A stretch of 51,068 nt of DNA from the NCBI GenBank assembly GCA_902805885.1, contig CADCUM010000078.1, forward strand, positions 1 through 51,068. Direction: 5' to 3'. A program made the position numbers and the translations under genes. Shown in pieces: positions 37,315-46,712 of this stretch. Under the pieces are notes generated by a model. The model saw nothing but the letters and a program-made list of their open reading frames with translations, made no database searches and was not told the DNA's origin. This DNA comes from an uncultured Nocardioides sp. (GTDB lineage: Bacteria > Actinomycetota > Actinomycetes > Propionibacteriales > Nocardioidaceae). Each line of letters opens with the position of its first letter. Position 1 is the stretch's first letter.

Positions 37315-37345
37315 CACCAGCCACCGACCGAGGGGAGCGCGCCGG

Positions 37346-38653
37346 ATGACGACCGCGGACCCCGAGCAGGTCGGGACCAGCGCCCCACCGTCGGGCCTCC
37401 GGGCCGGGTGGCGTGCGCTGCGACAGGGCTGGCGGGGGAGCCGGGGGTCCCTGCGCGCCGGCTCGGCGTCGCTGCGCGAGGCGCTGGACCGGCCGCTGTC
37501 GTCCTACTACCTCCTGCTGGGTGCCTCGGCGCTGCTGCTGACCATCGGCGTGATCATGGTGCTCAGCGCGTCCAGCGTCCGGGCCTACGTGCTGCTCGAC
37601 GACTCCTACGCGATGGTCAAGCGCCAGCTCCTCTGGGTGGCGATCGGGCTGCCGGCGGCGTGGGTGGCCTCCCGGCTCCCGCTGCGCCACGTCCGGCGCC
37701 TGGCGTACCCCGGGTTCTTCGTCGCGCTGGTCCTGCTGGGCCTCGTGGCGAGGTACGGCGTCGAGGTCAACGGCAACACCAACTGGCTCGCGGTGGGGCC
37801 GGTGTCGATCCAGCCGGCCGAGATCGCCAAGCTCGCGGTCGTGCTGTGGGCGGCCAACATCTACGCCCACAAGGAGCGTCGCCTCCAGGAGCTCCACCAC
37901 ATCCTGGTCCCGGTGGTGCCCGGCATGCTGCTGATCATCGGCCTGGTCCTGTGGGGGCGTGACCTCGGCACCGCGCTGGTCCTCGCGGCGATCATGCTCG
38001 GCATGCTCTGGGTGGTCGGCGCGCCCATGCGCCTGTTCGCCCTCAGCCTGTCGGTGCTCGGCGCCGCCGCGTTCTTCCTGGCGACCATCGACAAGGAGCG
38101 CCTGGCCCGCATCACCACCTTCTCGGACCCGTTCCAGGACTACCTCGACTCCGGCTGGCAGCCCGCCCACGGCCTCTTCGCCCTCTCCACGGGCGGCTGG
38201 CTGGGCCAGGGGATCGGGGCCTCGACCCAGAAGTGGGGCGACCTGCCCGAGGCCCACACCGACTACATCTTCGCCGTCCTCGGCGAGGAGCTCGGTCTCG
38301 TCGGCACGTTGCTGGTCGTCGGGCTCTTCCTCACCATCGCCTTCGCCGCCATCCGGGTGGCGACCGCCACCCGCGACCCCTTCGTGCGCTACGCGAGCTT
38401 CGGGATCGTCGTGTGGCTGCTGGGCCAGATGATGATCAACGTCGGGATGGTGCTCGCCCTGCTGCCGGTCATCGGGATCCCGTTGCCGCTCGTCTCCTAC
38501 GGCGGGTCGGCCCTCCTGCCCTCCCTGGTGGCGCTCGGGCTCCTCATCGGCTTCGCCCGTCGTGAGCCGGAGGCTGCCGCGGCGCTGGCGGCCCGGCGCC
38601 GCGACCGCTCCGCGGGTCTGGCCGCCGGCGTCCGTCCCACCTCCCGCCGTTAG
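37346..38653 (+). CDS. ftsW: Lipid II polymerase FtsW (SEDS family)
   Basis: 435 residues, about ten membrane helices after a basic cytoplasmic N-terminus of about 50 residues. SEDS hallmarks: MVLSASSVRAY, NTNWLAVGPVSIQPAEIAKLAVV, GRDLGTALVL, the large periplasmic loop with ALSTGGWLGQGIGASTQKWGDLPEAHTDYIFAVLGEELG in pattern, and GIPLPLVSYGGSALLPSL near the end. It polymerises glycan strands at the septum with FtsI. GAGGGGAG at 37330-37337 precedes the ATG. Confidence 0.94.
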   Translation: MTTADPEQVGTSAPPSGLRAGWRALRQGWRGSRGSLRAGSASLREALDRPLSSYYLLLGASALLLTIGVIMVLSASSVRAYVLLDDSYAMVKRQLLWVAIGLPAAWVASRLPLRHVRRLAYPGFFVALVLLGLVARYGVEVNGNTNWLAVGPVSIQPAEIAKLAVVLWAANIYAHKERRLQELHHILVPVVPGMLLIIGLVLWGRDLGTALVLAAIMLGMLWVVGAPMRLFALSLSVLGAAAFFLATIDKERLARITTFSDPFQDYLDSGWQPAHGLFALSTGGWLGQGIGASTQKWGDLPEAHTDYIFAVLGEELGLVGTLLVVGLFLTIAFAAIRVATATRDPFVRYASFGIVVWLLGQMMINVGMVLALLPVIGIPLPLVSYGGSALLPSLVALGLLIGFARREPEAAAALAARRRDRSAGLAAGVRPTSRR

Positions 38654-38664
38654 GGTCGGTGTCG

Positions 38665-39750
38665 ATGCGCGTACTCCTCGCCGGCGGTGGCACCGCCGGT
38701 CACACCTCGCCCCTGATCGCCACCGCCGATGCGCTGCGCCGGCTGGACGAGTCGATCGAGATCACCTGCCTCGGCACGGCGCGCGGCCTGGAGACCCGGG
38801 TGGTGCCCGAGGCCGGCTACCCCCTCGAGCTGATCCCGCCGGTGCCGCTGCCGCGCCGCCCCTCGCTCGACCTCGCCAGGGTTCCCGGCCGGCTCGGCGG
38901 CGCGGTGCGCCGTACCCTCGAGGTGCTCGACCGGACGCGACCCGACGTCGTCGTGGGCTACGGCGGCTACGTCTCGATGCCCGCCTACCTCGCCGCCCGT
39001 CGTCGCGGCGTGCCCGTCGTGGTGCACGAGCAGAACGCCCTCCCCGGGCTCGCCAACCGAGCCGGCGCGCGGCTGGCGGCGCGGGTCGCGGTGAGCTTCC
39101 CGGGCACGCCGCTGCCGCGGGCCGAGCACGTGGGCCTGCCGATCCGGCGCCTGATCTCCACCCTCGACCGCTCGGCGATGCGTGCGGAGGCCCGCGAGTT
39201 CTTCGCGCTCGACCCCGATCGCCCCACCCTGCTCGTCACGGGCGGCTCCCAGGGCGCGCGGCGGATCAACCAGTCGGTCTCCGCCGCTGCCGAGGCGCTC
39301 GGCGCCGCGGGCATCCAGGTGCTGCACGTCGTGGGGCCGAAGGGGACCGCCACGCCGGTGCCCACGGGCGTCCCCTACGTCGTGGAGCCGTTCGTGGCCC
39401 GGATGGACCTGGCGTACGCCGCCGCCGACCTCGTCGTCTGTCGCGGCGGCGCCTCCAGCGTGTCGGAGGCGGCGGCCGTCGGGCTGCCAGCCGTGATCGT
39501 GCCGCTGCCGATCGGCAACGGCGAGCAGGTGCACCACGGCCGCGCGGTGGCCGACGCCGGCGGCGGGCTCGTCGTGGACGACTCGGCGCTCACGCCCGAG
39601 TGGGTGCGTGCCACGGTCCCCGGGCTGGTCACCGACCCCGACCGGCTGGCGGCCATGGGTGCCGCCGCCTCGGCCCTGGTCCCGCGCGACGCCGACGAGG
39701 CGCTCGCCCGGATCGTCCTGGAGGCGGCGGGCAGCGAGGGCGTCGCGTGA
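38665..39750 (+). CDS. murG: UDP-GlcNAc:lipid I GlcNAc transferase
   Basis: 361 residues, GT-B glycosyltransferase that converts lipid I to lipid II at the inner membrane face. LLAGGGTAGHTSPLIATADAL, DVVVGYGGYVSMPAYLAA, VVVHEQNALPGLANR, LLVTGGSQGARRINQSV and CRGGASSVSEAAAVGLPAVIVPLP are all present. ATG 38665 starts the family's usual MRVLLAGGG; GTG 38659 in frame would add two residues. The GTGA overlap at its end couples it to murC. Confidence 0.94.
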   Translation: MRVLLAGGGTAGHTSPLIATADALRRLDESIEITCLGTARGLETRVVPEAGYPLELIPPVPLPRRPSLDLARVPGRLGGAVRRTLEVLDRTRPDVVVGYGGYVSMPAYLAARRRGVPVVVHEQNALPGLANRAGARLAARVAVSFPGTPLPRAEHVGLPIRRLISTLDRSAMRAEAREFFALDPDRPTLLVTGGSQGARRINQSVSAAAEALGAAGIQVLHVVGPKGTATPVPTGVPYVVEPFVARMDLAYAAADLVVCRGGASSVSEAAAVGLPAVIVPLPIGNGEQVHHGRAVADAGGGLVVDDSALTPEWVRATVPGLVTDPDRLAAMGAAASALVPRDADEALARIVLEAAGSEGVA

Positions 39751-41168
39751 GGATCCCCGTGCCGGAGCAGATCCTGCCCGCGGACGCGCTGGGCCGGGTC
39801 CACTTCGTCGGCGTCGGCGGCGCGGGCCTCTCCGCCATCGCCCGCATCATGGCCGCTCGTGGCATCGAGGTCTCCGGCAGCGACGACCAGGACACCCCCT
39901 TCCTGCCCGCGCTCCGCGAGCTCGGGGTCACCTGTCACCTCGGCTACGACGCCGGCCACCTGGGCGACCTCGCCGACGGCGACACCGTGGTCGTGACGAC
40001 GGCGGCCCGCGAGGACAACGTCGAGGTGGCCGAGGCGCGCCGTCGGGGACTGCGCCTGCTGCCGCGCTCGGCCGGTCTCGCCGCGGTGATGGCGGGCTCG
40101 CGCGTGCTGGCGGTCGCGGGCACCCACGGCAAGACCACCACGACGGGGCTGCTCACCTCGGCGCTGCTGGCGGCCGGCACGGACCCGTCGTACGCCGTGG
40201 GCGGCGTGCTCACCGCCACCGGCCGCAACGCCGACGCGGGGTCCGACGACCTCTTCGTGGCCGAGGCCGACGAGAGCGACGGGGCGTTCCTGGTCTACCG
40301 CCCGCACGCCGCGATCGTGACCAACGTCGAGGCCGACCACCTCGACAACTGGGGCACCGAGGAGGCCTACCGACAGGCCTTCGTCGACTTCGTGGCGACC
40401 GTGGACCGCTCGGGGTTCCTCGTCTGCGTGGCCGACGACGCCGGCGCGGCCGACCTCGCCGCGACCGCCCGCGCCGATGGCCGGGAGGTGGTCACGGTGG
40501 GTGAGTCCGAGGGGTGCGACCTGCGGATCGTCGACCTCGCGCTGGACGGCACGACGTCGCGGTGCCGCGTGCTGCAGGACGGCGTCGAGCTGGGGGAGAT
40601 GCGGCTGCGCATCCCGGGCCGCCACTACGTCCTCGACGCGGCCGCGGCACTGGCGACCGGGTTGCGGCTGGGGCTCGACTTCGCCGACCTGACCGCCGGC
40701 CTGGCCGGCTTCACCGGCACCGGCCGGCGGATGGAGCCCAAGGGGGAGGCCGCGGGGGTGCGGGTCTACGACTCCTACGCCCACCACCCCGTGGAGATCG
40801 CGGGTGACCTCCAGGCGGCGCGGGCGGTGGCCGGGACCGGCCGCGTGGTCGTCGCCTTCCAGCCCCACCTGGTCTCGCGGACCCGCATCTTCGGCGAGGA
40901 GATGGGGCGGGCCCTGGGCGCGGCCGACGAGGTCGTGGTGCTGGACGTCTACGTCGCCCGTGAGGAGCCCGACCCGGCCGTCACCGGCCGGCTCGTCGCC
41001 GACGCCGTGCCCCTGCCGTCCGACGCCGTCCACTACGTCCCCGCGCTGGCCGACGCCGCAGCGGTGCTGGCCCGGTGTGCCCGGCCCGATGACGTGGTGA
41101 TCACCCTGGGCGCCGGCGATGTCACGACCCTCGGCCCCCAGGTGGTCGGCCTCCTCGAGGAGCGCTGA
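39747..41168 (+). CDS. murC: UDP-MurNAc:L-alanine ligase
   Basis: 473 residues. GRVHFVGVGGAGLSAIARIM, ATP loop VAGTHGKTTTTGLL, VAEADESDGAFL, NVEADHLDNW, GTGRRMEPKGEAAGVRVYDSYAHHP and FQPHLVSRTRIF identify MurC, the first amino-acid-adding enzyme of the pathway. GTG start in the murG stop; 5 bp to ftsQ. Confidence 0.94.
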   Translation: MRIPVPEQILPADALGRVHFVGVGGAGLSAIARIMAARGIEVSGSDDQDTPFLPALRELGVTCHLGYDAGHLGDLADGDTVVVTTAAREDNVEVAEARRRGLRLLPRSAGLAAVMAGSRVLAVAGTHGKTTTTGLLTSALLAAGTDPSYAVGGVLTATGRNADAGSDDLFVAEADESDGAFLVYRPHAAIVTNVEADHLDNWGTEEAYRQAFVDFVATVDRSGFLVCVADDAGAADLAATARADGREVVTVGESEGCDLRIVDLALDGTTSRCRVLQDGVELGEMRLRIPGRHYVLDAAAALATGLRLGLDFADLTAGLAGFTGTGRRMEPKGEAAGVRVYDSYAHHPVEIAGDLQAARAVAGTGRVVVAFQPHLVSRTRIFGEEMGRALGAADEVVVLDVYVAREEPDPAVTGRLVADAVPLPSDAVHYVPALADAAAVLARCARPDDVVITLGAGDVTTLGPQVVGLLEER

Positions 41169-41173
41169 GGGCC

Positions 41174-41965
41174 GTGGGCAGCTCCGTGCTCGACGAGCGG
41201 ACCCCCGGGCTCAGCCCGCGGGAGCAGCGCTCGGCCCGCCGCACCCGGCGGCGGTTCGCGCGGCGCCAGTGGGCGAGGCGGTGGCTGTCGCTGCGCTACG
41301 TCGTCGCGCTGGTGCTCCTGCTCGCCGCGATCGGGACGGCGGTGTGGCTCGTCTTCTTCTCCGTGGGCATGCAGGTGCACACGGTCCGGGTGACGGGCAA
41401 CGCCGTCCTCTCCGACGCCGTCGTGCGCCGCGTGGCCGACGTGCGGACGGGCGAGCAGCTGGCGCTCGTGGACCTCGACCGTGCCCGCCGCCGGGTCGGT
41501 TCCCTCGCCGAGGTGCGCTCGGTCGACGTGACCCGGGCGTGGCCCGACACGGTCGAGGTCCGCGTGGTGGAGCGTGAGGCCCTCGCCGTCGTCGAGCTGG
41601 GCGGCCGGCTGCGCGGGCTGGACGCCGAGGGCGTGGTCTTCCGCGAGTACGACTCCGCGCCCCCCGGGATGCCTCGCGTGCGCCCGTCGCTGTCGGCCGG
41701 CACCGAGGCGCTGCGCGAGGCCGCCCTGGTCGTCTCGGTCCTGCCCGAGGACCTGACGACGCGGGTCGACCACGTCGCCGTCGAGACGATCGACCAGATC
41801 ACCGTGGTCCTGCGGGACGGTCGCGAGGTCCTGTGGGGGAGTGCGGCCGAGTCCGAGCTCAAGGCCACCGTCCTCGACCGGCTGCTGGTCGCCGTCCCTC
41901 GCGCGGCGGCGTACGACGTCAGCGTGCCCAGCAACCCGACCGCGCGACCCGCCGGCACGCCCTGA
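41174..41965 (+). CDS. ftsQ: Cell division protein FtsQ (POTRA domain)
   Basis: 263 residues. A basic cytoplasmic N-terminus, one membrane helix (about 42-63), then the POTRA domain (about 68-137: MQVHTVRVTGNAVLSDAVV, RVGSLAEVRSVDVTRAWPDTVEVRVVEREALAVV in pattern) and the beta domain (LRGLDAEGVVF onward). It links FtsL and FtsB to the divisome. The GTG start is 5 bp after murC. Typical place directly before ftsZ. Confidence 0.9.
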   Translation: MGSSVLDERTPGLSPREQRSARRTRRRFARRQWARRWLSLRYVVALVLLLAAIGTAVWLVFFSVGMQVHTVRVTGNAVLSDAVVRRVADVRTGEQLALVDLDRARRRVGSLAEVRSVDVTRAWPDTVEVRVVEREALAVVELGGRLRGLDAEGVVFREYDSAPPGMPRVRPSLSAGTEALREAALVVSVLPEDLTTRVDHVAVETIDQITVVLRDGREVLWGSAAESELKATVLDRLLVAVPRAAAYDVSVPSNPTARPAGTP

Positions 41966-42034
41966 CCTCTCACGATCTTTCTCCGGGTCGGCGTGTCCGG
42001 GCGTGTCCTGCCCGCAGTGGCGGTCCGGCGTGCC

Positions 42035-42094
42035 TATGGTCTTCTGCAACGCGAGGTTGACATAACTATAACCCTCAGGTTCACGGTGAGGGTT
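42035..42094 (+). promoter_or_regulatory. ftsZ upstream control region with inverted repeat
   Basis: The 211-bp gap between ftsQ and ftsZ contains TATGGT (42035-42040, possible -10), TTGACA (42057-42062) and an AT-richer stretch with TATAAC. These are followed by a perfect 8-bp inverted repeat AACCCTCA (42070-42077) and TGAGGGTT (42087-42094) with a 9-nt spacer. A well-spaced -10 for TTGACA is not seen. The region probably gives ftsZ its own promoter; the repeat may bind a regulator or form an RNA hairpin. Confidence 0.55.
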
Positions 42095-42176
42095 CAGCAA
42101 CCGGCCTCGCACCGCTCGTCCCACTCTTCCCCACCGCACGATCCCGACGTTCCCACTCACGAGAGGCCCCGTAGCC

Positions 42177-43424
42177 GTGGCAGCAGCGCAGAACTACCTG
42201 GCGATCATCAAGGTCGTGGGCATTGGTGGAGGTGGCGTCAACGCCGTCAACCGGATGATCGACGTCGGCCTCAAGGGCGTCGAGTTCATCGCCATCAACA
42301 CCGACGCCCAGGCGCTCCTGATGAGCGACGCCGACGTCAAGCTCGACATCGGCCGCGAGCTCACGCGCGGCCTCGGTGCCGGCGCCAACCCCGAGGTCGG
42401 CACCAAGGCCGCCGAGGACCACGCCGACGAGATCGAGGAGGTGCTCAAGGGCGCCGACATGGTCTTCGTCACCGCCGGCGAGGGTGGCGGCACCGGCACG
42501 GGCGGTGCGCCCGTCGTCGCCCGCATCGCCCGCTCCCTGGGGGCGCTGACGATCGGCGTCGTCACCCGGCCGTTCGCCTTCGAGGGTCGCCGTCGCGCCA
42601 ACTCCGCGGAGGAGGGCATCAGCCAGCTCCGCGAGGAGGTCGACACCCTCATCGTCATCCCCAACGACCGGCTGCTGTCGATCTCGGACCGCAACGTCTC
42701 GATCCTCGACGCCTTCAAGCAGGCCGACCAGGTGCTGCTCCAGGGCGTCTCGGGCATCACCGACCTGATCACCACCCCCGGCCTGATCAACCTCGACTTC
42801 GCCGACGTGAAGTCGGTCATGGCCAATGCCGGCTCCGCCCTCATGGGCATCGGCTCGGCCCGGGGCGAGGACCGTGCCGTGGCGGCGGCTGAGATGGCCG
42901 TCTCCAGCCCCCTGCTCGAGGCGAGCATCGAGGGTGCCCACGGCGTACTGCTCTCGATCGCCGGTGGCTCCGACCTCGGCCTCTTCGAGATCAACGAGGC
43001 GGCGGCGCTGGTGTCGCAGGCCGCCCACGCCGAGGCCAACATCATCTTCGGCGCGACGATCGACGACGCCCTCGGGGACGAGGTGCGGGTGACGGTCATC
43101 GCGGCCGGGTTCGACGGCGGGATGCCCAAGCGGCGCCAGGAGGGCAACGTCCTGCGTCCGCAGGTGCCCGTCCAGACCCAGGAGCAGGTCCGCAACGCGG
43201 CGCAGCAGCTCGCGGCCCGGCGCCCGGCGCCCGCCGGCGGTGCCACGGAGGCCGACGCAGCCCGCCCGGAGCGGGAGCTCGCGCCCCAGGGTGCCGGCCA
43301 GCCGACGTTCCGGCCGAGCCAGCAGCAGGGTCACCAGCCGGCTCCGCAGCAGTCGCCGCCGCGTCCGGTCCGCCAGGTCCAGTTCGACGACGACGACCTC
43401 GACGTGCCCGACTTCCTGAAGTGA
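42177..43424 (+). CDS. ftsZ: Cell division GTPase FtsZ
   Basis: 415 residues, bacterial tubulin that forms the Z ring. [16 protein letters not shown] at the start, the GTP signature GGGTGTG at about 103-109, [11 protein letters not shown], and [24 protein letters not shown] with the T7 loop. A Gln/Pro/Ala-rich linker leads to the acidic tail [11 protein letters not shown], the site that binds SepF in actinobacteria lacking FtsA. The GTG start has GAGAGG 10 nt before it. Confidence 0.97.
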   Translation: MAAAQNYLAIIKVVGIGGGGVNAVNRMIDVGLKGVEFIAINTDAQALLMSDADVKLDIGRELTRGLGAGANPEVGTKAAEDHADEIEEVLKGADMVFVTAGEGGGTGTGGAPVVARIARSLGALTIGVVTRPFAFEGRRRANSAEEGISQLREEVDTLIVIPNDRLLSISDRNVSILDAFKQADQVLLQGVSGITDLITTPGLINLDFADVKSVMANAGSALMGIGSARGEDRAVAAAEMAVSSPLLEASIEGAHGVLLSIAGGSDLGLFEINEAAALVSQAAHAEANIIFGATIDDALGDEVRVTVIAAGFDGGMPKRRQEGNVLRPQVPVQTQEQVRNAAQQLAARRPAPAGGATEADAARPERELAPQGAGQPTFRPSQQQGHQPAPQQSPPRPVRQVQFDDDDLDVPDFLK

Positions 43425-43446
43425 CCCGGATGTCGGAGTCCCGGGC

Positions 43447-44142
43447 GTGAGGGTGCTGCGCCACCGCGACCGGATCGAAGGCGACCTCGTGATCGAGGTC
43501 GCCTTCACCGACGTCTCGCTCAGCCTGGGCGACGCGGCGGACCCCGCGACGCGGGCCGCGGCGCTGGAGCAGGTCGCGGAGGAGTCAGGGGCGACCCCGG
43601 TCCTGATGCACCAGGTGCACGGGGCGGACTCGGTCCTGGTCGACGACCGCGGCGCGGGTCCGGCGCCCTCGTGCGACGCCCTCTACACCTCCCAGGCCGG
43701 TGTGGCCCTCCTGGCCAGGGCCGCCGACTGCGTGCCGGTGCTCCTGGCGGACCCCGTCACGGGGTGGATAGGCGCGGTCCACGCCGGGCGCCCGGGCCTC
43801 GCCGCCGGGGTGGTGCCGGCCGCGGTCGCCGCCCTGCGCGAGCACGGAGCGGACCCGAGCGTCGCCTGGATCGGGCCGCACGTGTGCGGCTCCTGCTACG
43901 AGGTGCCCGCCGAGCTGCAGGCCGAGGTCGCTGCGCTGGTCCCCGAGGCGCGCTCCACCACCTCGTGGGGCACGCCGGCGCTCGACCTCGGCGCGGGCGT
44001 GCGGGCGCAGCTCGAGGCGGACGGGGTGAGGGACGTGCGGGTCGTGGGTGCGTGCACCCGGGAGGACCCGACCTGGCCGTCCTACCGCAGGGACGGCGAC
44101 GCGGCCACCCGGTTCGCCGGCGTCATCTGGAGCCACCCGTGA
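43447..44142 (+). CDS. pgeF: Peptidoglycan editing factor PgeF (multicopper-oxidase/laccase-like domain)
   Basis: 231 residues. The metal-site residues lie in MHQVHGADSV, ADCVPVLLADP and GAVHAGRPGLAAGV, with IGPHVCGSCYEVP following. Family members act on purine nucleosides, or remove misincorporated amino acids from UDP-MurNAc precursors. It lies 22 bp after ftsZ, as in most actinobacteria. Its stop overlaps the yggS start (GTGA). Confidence 0.9.
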   Translation: MRVLRHRDRIEGDLVIEVAFTDVSLSLGDAADPATRAAALEQVAEESGATPVLMHQVHGADSVLVDDRGAGPAPSCDALYTSQAGVALLARAADCVPVLLADPVTGWIGAVHAGRPGLAAGVVPAAVAALREHGADPSVAWIGPHVCGSCYEVPAELQAEVAALVPEARSTTSWGTPALDLGAGVRAQLEADGVRDVRVVGACTREDPTWPSYRRDGDAATRFAGVIWSHP

Positions 44143-44831
44143 GCCGCGCGGAGCAGCTCCGCGCCAACCTCGACGTCGTACGCCGGCGCATCGAGGCCGC
44201 CTGCGACGAGGCGGACCGCGACCCGGCCGAGGTCTCCCTGGTGGTGGTCACGAAGTTCTTCCCGGCCTCCGACGTGCGGGTCCTCGCCGACCTCGGCGTC
44301 ACCGACGTCGGCGAGAACCGCCACCAGGAGGCCGAGGCCAAGGCGGCCGAGTGCGCCGACCTGGGCCTGACCTGGCACTTCATCGGTGGCCTCCAGAGCA
44401 ACAAGGCGGCGGCGGTCGCGGCGTACGCCGACGTGGTGGAGTCGGTCGACCGGCCCAAGCTGGTCGCCCCGCTCTCCCGAGGAGCCGGTGGACGCACCGT
44501 CGACGTCCTCCTGCAGGTGAGCCTCGACCCTCCCGGGGCCGACCACCGCGCCGGCGCGGCCCCCGACGACCTCGACGAGCTGGCCGTGGCCGTGACGGGG
44601 GCGGAGGGGCTCGCACTGCGCGGGCTGATGGCCGTCGCTCCCCTGGGCGAGGACCCGGGGGAGGCGTTCGCGCGGCTCGCCGCCGTGCGGTCGGCCTTCC
44701 TCGAGCAGCACCCGCGGGCGACCGCCCTCTCCGCGGGGATGAGCGGCGACCTCGAGCACGCGGTCGCCCACGGTGCGACACACGTGCGTGTCGGCTCCGC
44801 GGTCCTCGGTCCGAGGCCTGCGGTCCAGTAA
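44139..44831 (+). CDS. YggS/PLPBP-family pyridoxal phosphate homeostasis protein
   Basis: 230 residues, PLP-binding TIM barrel. VVVTKFFPASDV has the PLP lysine, then GENRHQEAEAKAAE, WHFIGGLQSNKAA, LQVSLDP, LRGLMAVAPLGEDP and LSAGMSGDLEHAVAHGATHVRVGSAVLG. Binds and buffers PLP without catalysis. Start GTG 44139 in the pgeF stop. The stop codon overlaps a possible TAATGT -10 for sepF. Confidence 0.92.
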   Translation: MSRAEQLRANLDVVRRRIEAACDEADRDPAEVSLVVVTKFFPASDVRVLADLGVTDVGENRHQEAEAKAAECADLGLTWHFIGGLQSNKAAAVAAYADVVESVDRPKLVAPLSRGAGGRTVDVLLQVSLDPPGADHRAGAAPDDLDELAVAVTGAEGLALRGLMAVAPLGEDPGEAFARLAAVRSAFLEQHPRATALSAGMSGDLEHAVAHGATHVRVGSAVLGPRPAVQ

Positions 44832-44834
44832 TGT
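44829..44834 (+). promoter_or_regulatory. Candidate -10 for sepF
   Basis: TAATGT, beginning at the yggS stop codon, would start a transcript about 55 nt before sepF, which has GGAGGA as ribosome binding site. No convincing -35 is seen. Confidence 0.35.
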
Positions 44835-44895
44835 CAACAACACCTCGATGGCTCCCTGTCCCGGGGGCCCGGTCGGCTAACGGAGGATCAGTGTC

Positions 44896-45396
44896 ATGAG
44901 CGGCGCGATGCGCAAGATCGGCGAGTACCTCGGCCTGCTCGAGGACACCGGACAGTACGACGACCACGACGACGTCGAGACGACGACGCACCAGGCGGTC
45001 GAGCAGCGTTCGGGCTCCACGCGAGCCCGCATCGCCCCGGCAGCGAACCCGGCCCCCGTGTCCGACCTCGCCGAGCGCCGTCGTCCGGTGTCGGTCCAGC
45101 CCGGGACGGTGGCCGAGCTGAGCCGCATCACGACCCTGCACCCGCGCAACTACAACGAGGCGCGCCTGGTGGGGGAGAACTACCGCGACGGCACGCCCGT
45201 GATCATGAACCTCTCGGAGATGGACGACAACGACGCCAAGCGTCTCGTCGACTTCGCCGCCGGGCTGATCTTCGCCACCCGCGGGTCGATCGAGCGCGTC
45301 ACCAACAAGGTCTTCCTCCTCTCGCCGCCCAACGTCACCGTCGCGGCCGAGGACAAGCAGCGGATCGCTGAGGACGGGTTCTTCAACCAGAGCTGA
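44896..45396 (+). CDS. sepF: Cell division protein SepF
   Basis: 166 residues. [17 protein letters not shown] is the N-terminal membrane-binding amphipathic helix. An acidic linker follows, and the SepF core has [61 protein letters not shown]. It anchors FtsZ to the membrane in organisms without FtsA, as here. Overlaps yggT by one base (TGATG). Confidence 0.95.
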   Translation: MSGAMRKIGEYLGLLEDTGQYDDHDDVETTTHQAVEQRSGSTRARIAPAANPAPVSDLAERRRPVSVQPGTVAELSRITTLHPRNYNEARLVGENYRDGTPVIMNLSEMDDNDAKRLVDFAAGLIFATRGSIERVTNKVFLLSPPNVTVAAEDKQRIAEDGFFNQS

Positions 45397-45686
45397 TGTC
45401 AGTCGTCGGGCAGGTCCTCTACGGCGCGCTCCTGGTCTTCATCGCGCTGCTCTGGATCCGGTTCATCGTGGACTGGGTCCAGGTGTTCGCGCGCCGCTGG
45501 GAGCCGCGCGGGATCCTCCTGGTCCTCCTGGAGGGTGTCTACACCGCCACCGACCCGCCGATCATGGCGCTGCGCCGGGTGATCCCGCCGCTGCGGATCG
45601 GCTCCGTCGCCCTCGACCTGAGCTTCCTGATCGTGATGGTCTCGGCCTACCTGCTGCTGTCGCTGGTGGCGACGATCTTCCTCTGA
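45396..45686 (+). CDS. YggT-family membrane protein
   Basis: 96 residues with two membrane helices (about 5-24 and 73-95) and the family features WIRFIVDWVQVFAR and PRGILLVLLEGVYTATDPPIMALRRVIPPLRIG. Conserved between sepF and wag31 in actinobacteria; precise role unknown, possibly at the division or growth zone. Confidence 0.92.
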   Translation: MSVVGQVLYGALLVFIALLWIRFIVDWVQVFARRWEPRGILLVLLEGVYTATDPPIMALRRVIPPLRIGSVALDLSFLIVMVSAYLLLSLVATIFL

Positions 45687-45739
45687 CCCTGACGAACCGG
45701 GCCCCCCGGGCGCGTGTGCCGCGCGCACCCCCCTGGCGC

Positions 45740-45745
45740 TATTGT
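45740..45745 (+). promoter_or_regulatory. Candidate -10 for wag31
   Basis: TATTGT in the 111-bp gap between yggT and wag31, about 52 nt before the ATG, which is preceded by GGGTGAGG. No clear -35. Confidence 0.35.
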
Positions 45746-45797
45746 CTCCTGACAGCAGAAGTCACCGACGTATCGATGTGAAAGTTTGGGTGAGGTC

Positions 45798-46559
45798 ATG
45801 CCGCTGACGCCTGAGGACGTGAGCAACAAGCGCTTTACGCCCGTCCGTCTCCGCGAGGGGTACGACATGGGCGAGGTCGACCAGTTCCTCGACGAGGTCG
45901 AGGCTGAGCTTGCCCGTCTGACCAAGGAGAACGAGGACCTCCGGTCCAAGCTGGCCGCAGCCCAGTCGGGCAGCCCCGCCCCCGCTGCCGCGCAGCCGCC
46001 GACGTTCCGCAAGGAGCCGGAGCCCGAGCCGGAGCCCGTCCGCCCCGCCCCAGCCCCCGCGCCGGCGCCCGTGCCCGTGGCCGCACCGGCCCCCGCGGCT
46101 CAGACCGCCCGGGTGTCCAACATCGCCGACGCGTCCAACGCCGCCGCCCGGCTGCTCGAGATCGCCACCCGCAACGCCGACGAGCTCGTCGAGGAGGCCA
46201 AGAACGAGGCCGACAGCATCATCGGCGCCGCCCGCACCCGCGCCGAGCGCGTCGAGACGGAGGCCAAGTCCAAGGCCGACCGCATGGAGGCGGACGCCCG
46301 CCAGCGCGCCCAGATGCTCGACTCCGAGACGGCCGAGCGCCGCCAGCAGATGTTCGGCGACCTCGAGCGGGAGCGCGACAAGCTCAACAGCGACGTCGAG
46401 ACCCTGCGGGCCTTCGAGCGCGAGTACCGCTCGCGGCTCAAGACCTACTTCAGCCAGCAGCTCGAGGCGCTCAACAACGGTGGCGACAGCCAGGCGCCCG
46501 CCGAGCCCCCGCAGGCCCCGAAGCGGCTCCGCTCCGTGCTGGGCGAGGAAGAGAACTGA
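45798..46559 (+). CDS. wag31: DivIVA-family polar growth protein Wag31
   Basis: 253 residues. The N-terminal DivIVA domain (about 1-60: PLTPEDVSNKRFTPVRLREGYDMGEVDQFLDEVEAEL in pattern) binds membranes. A Pro/Ala-rich linker (about 60-105) follows, then a long coiled coil (about 120-225) rich in Glu, Arg and Ala. It marks poles and directs apical cell-wall growth. ATG 45798 gives the family's MPLTPEDV start; a TTG 12 nt upstream is rejected. In M. tuberculosis Wag31 is phosphorylated by Ser/Thr kinases. Confidence 0.94.
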   Translation: MPLTPEDVSNKRFTPVRLREGYDMGEVDQFLDEVEAELARLTKENEDLRSKLAAAQSGSPAPAAAQPPTFRKEPEPEPEPVRPAPAPAPAPVPVAAPAPAAQTARVSNIADASNAAARLLEIATRNADELVEEAKNEADSIIGAARTRAERVETEAKSKADRMEADARQRAQMLDSETAERRQQMFGDLERERDKLNSDVETLRAFEREYRSRLKTYFSQQLEALNNGGDSQAPAEPPQAPKRLRSVLGEEEN

Positions 46560-46577
46560 CCCTGCTGATCGTCGAGG

Positions 46578-46602
46578 CGGCCGGTCCCTCCGGGGCCGGC
46601 CG
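46578..46602 (+). terminator. Terminator-like hairpin after wag31
   Basis: Arms 46578-46588 and 46592-46602 pair over 11 positions (one G-U) around a 3-nt loop, 19 nt after the wag31 stop. It is followed by TCCTTCGTTC rather than a U tract. It likely closes the dcw cluster. Confidence 0.65.
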
Positions 46603-46624
46603 TCCTTCGTTCGGGTGAGGTGGC

Positions 46625-46653
46625 TTGGCGTCGTGCCTGCCAGGGGCTAGCCT
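46625..46653 (+). promoter_or_regulatory. Promoter of the TraR/DksA-like gene
   Basis: TTGGCG at 46625-46630, a 17-nt spacer and TAGCCT at 46648-46653. A ribosome binding site GAGGAGG lies about 10 nt before the ATG at 46713. Confidence 0.55.
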
Positions 46654-46712
46654 CCGAGCCACCCTGTGGCCGCGGCCACACCTCTCGGCTGTCCACGAGG
46701 AGGCTCCGGCTG

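Noticed and set aside
42080..42085. -10 partner at optimal distance from TTGACA upstream of ftsZ
   Set aside because: The hexamer at 17-nt spacing is TTCACG, lacking the needed TAnnnT pattern, so the TTGACA is not claimed as a proven -35.
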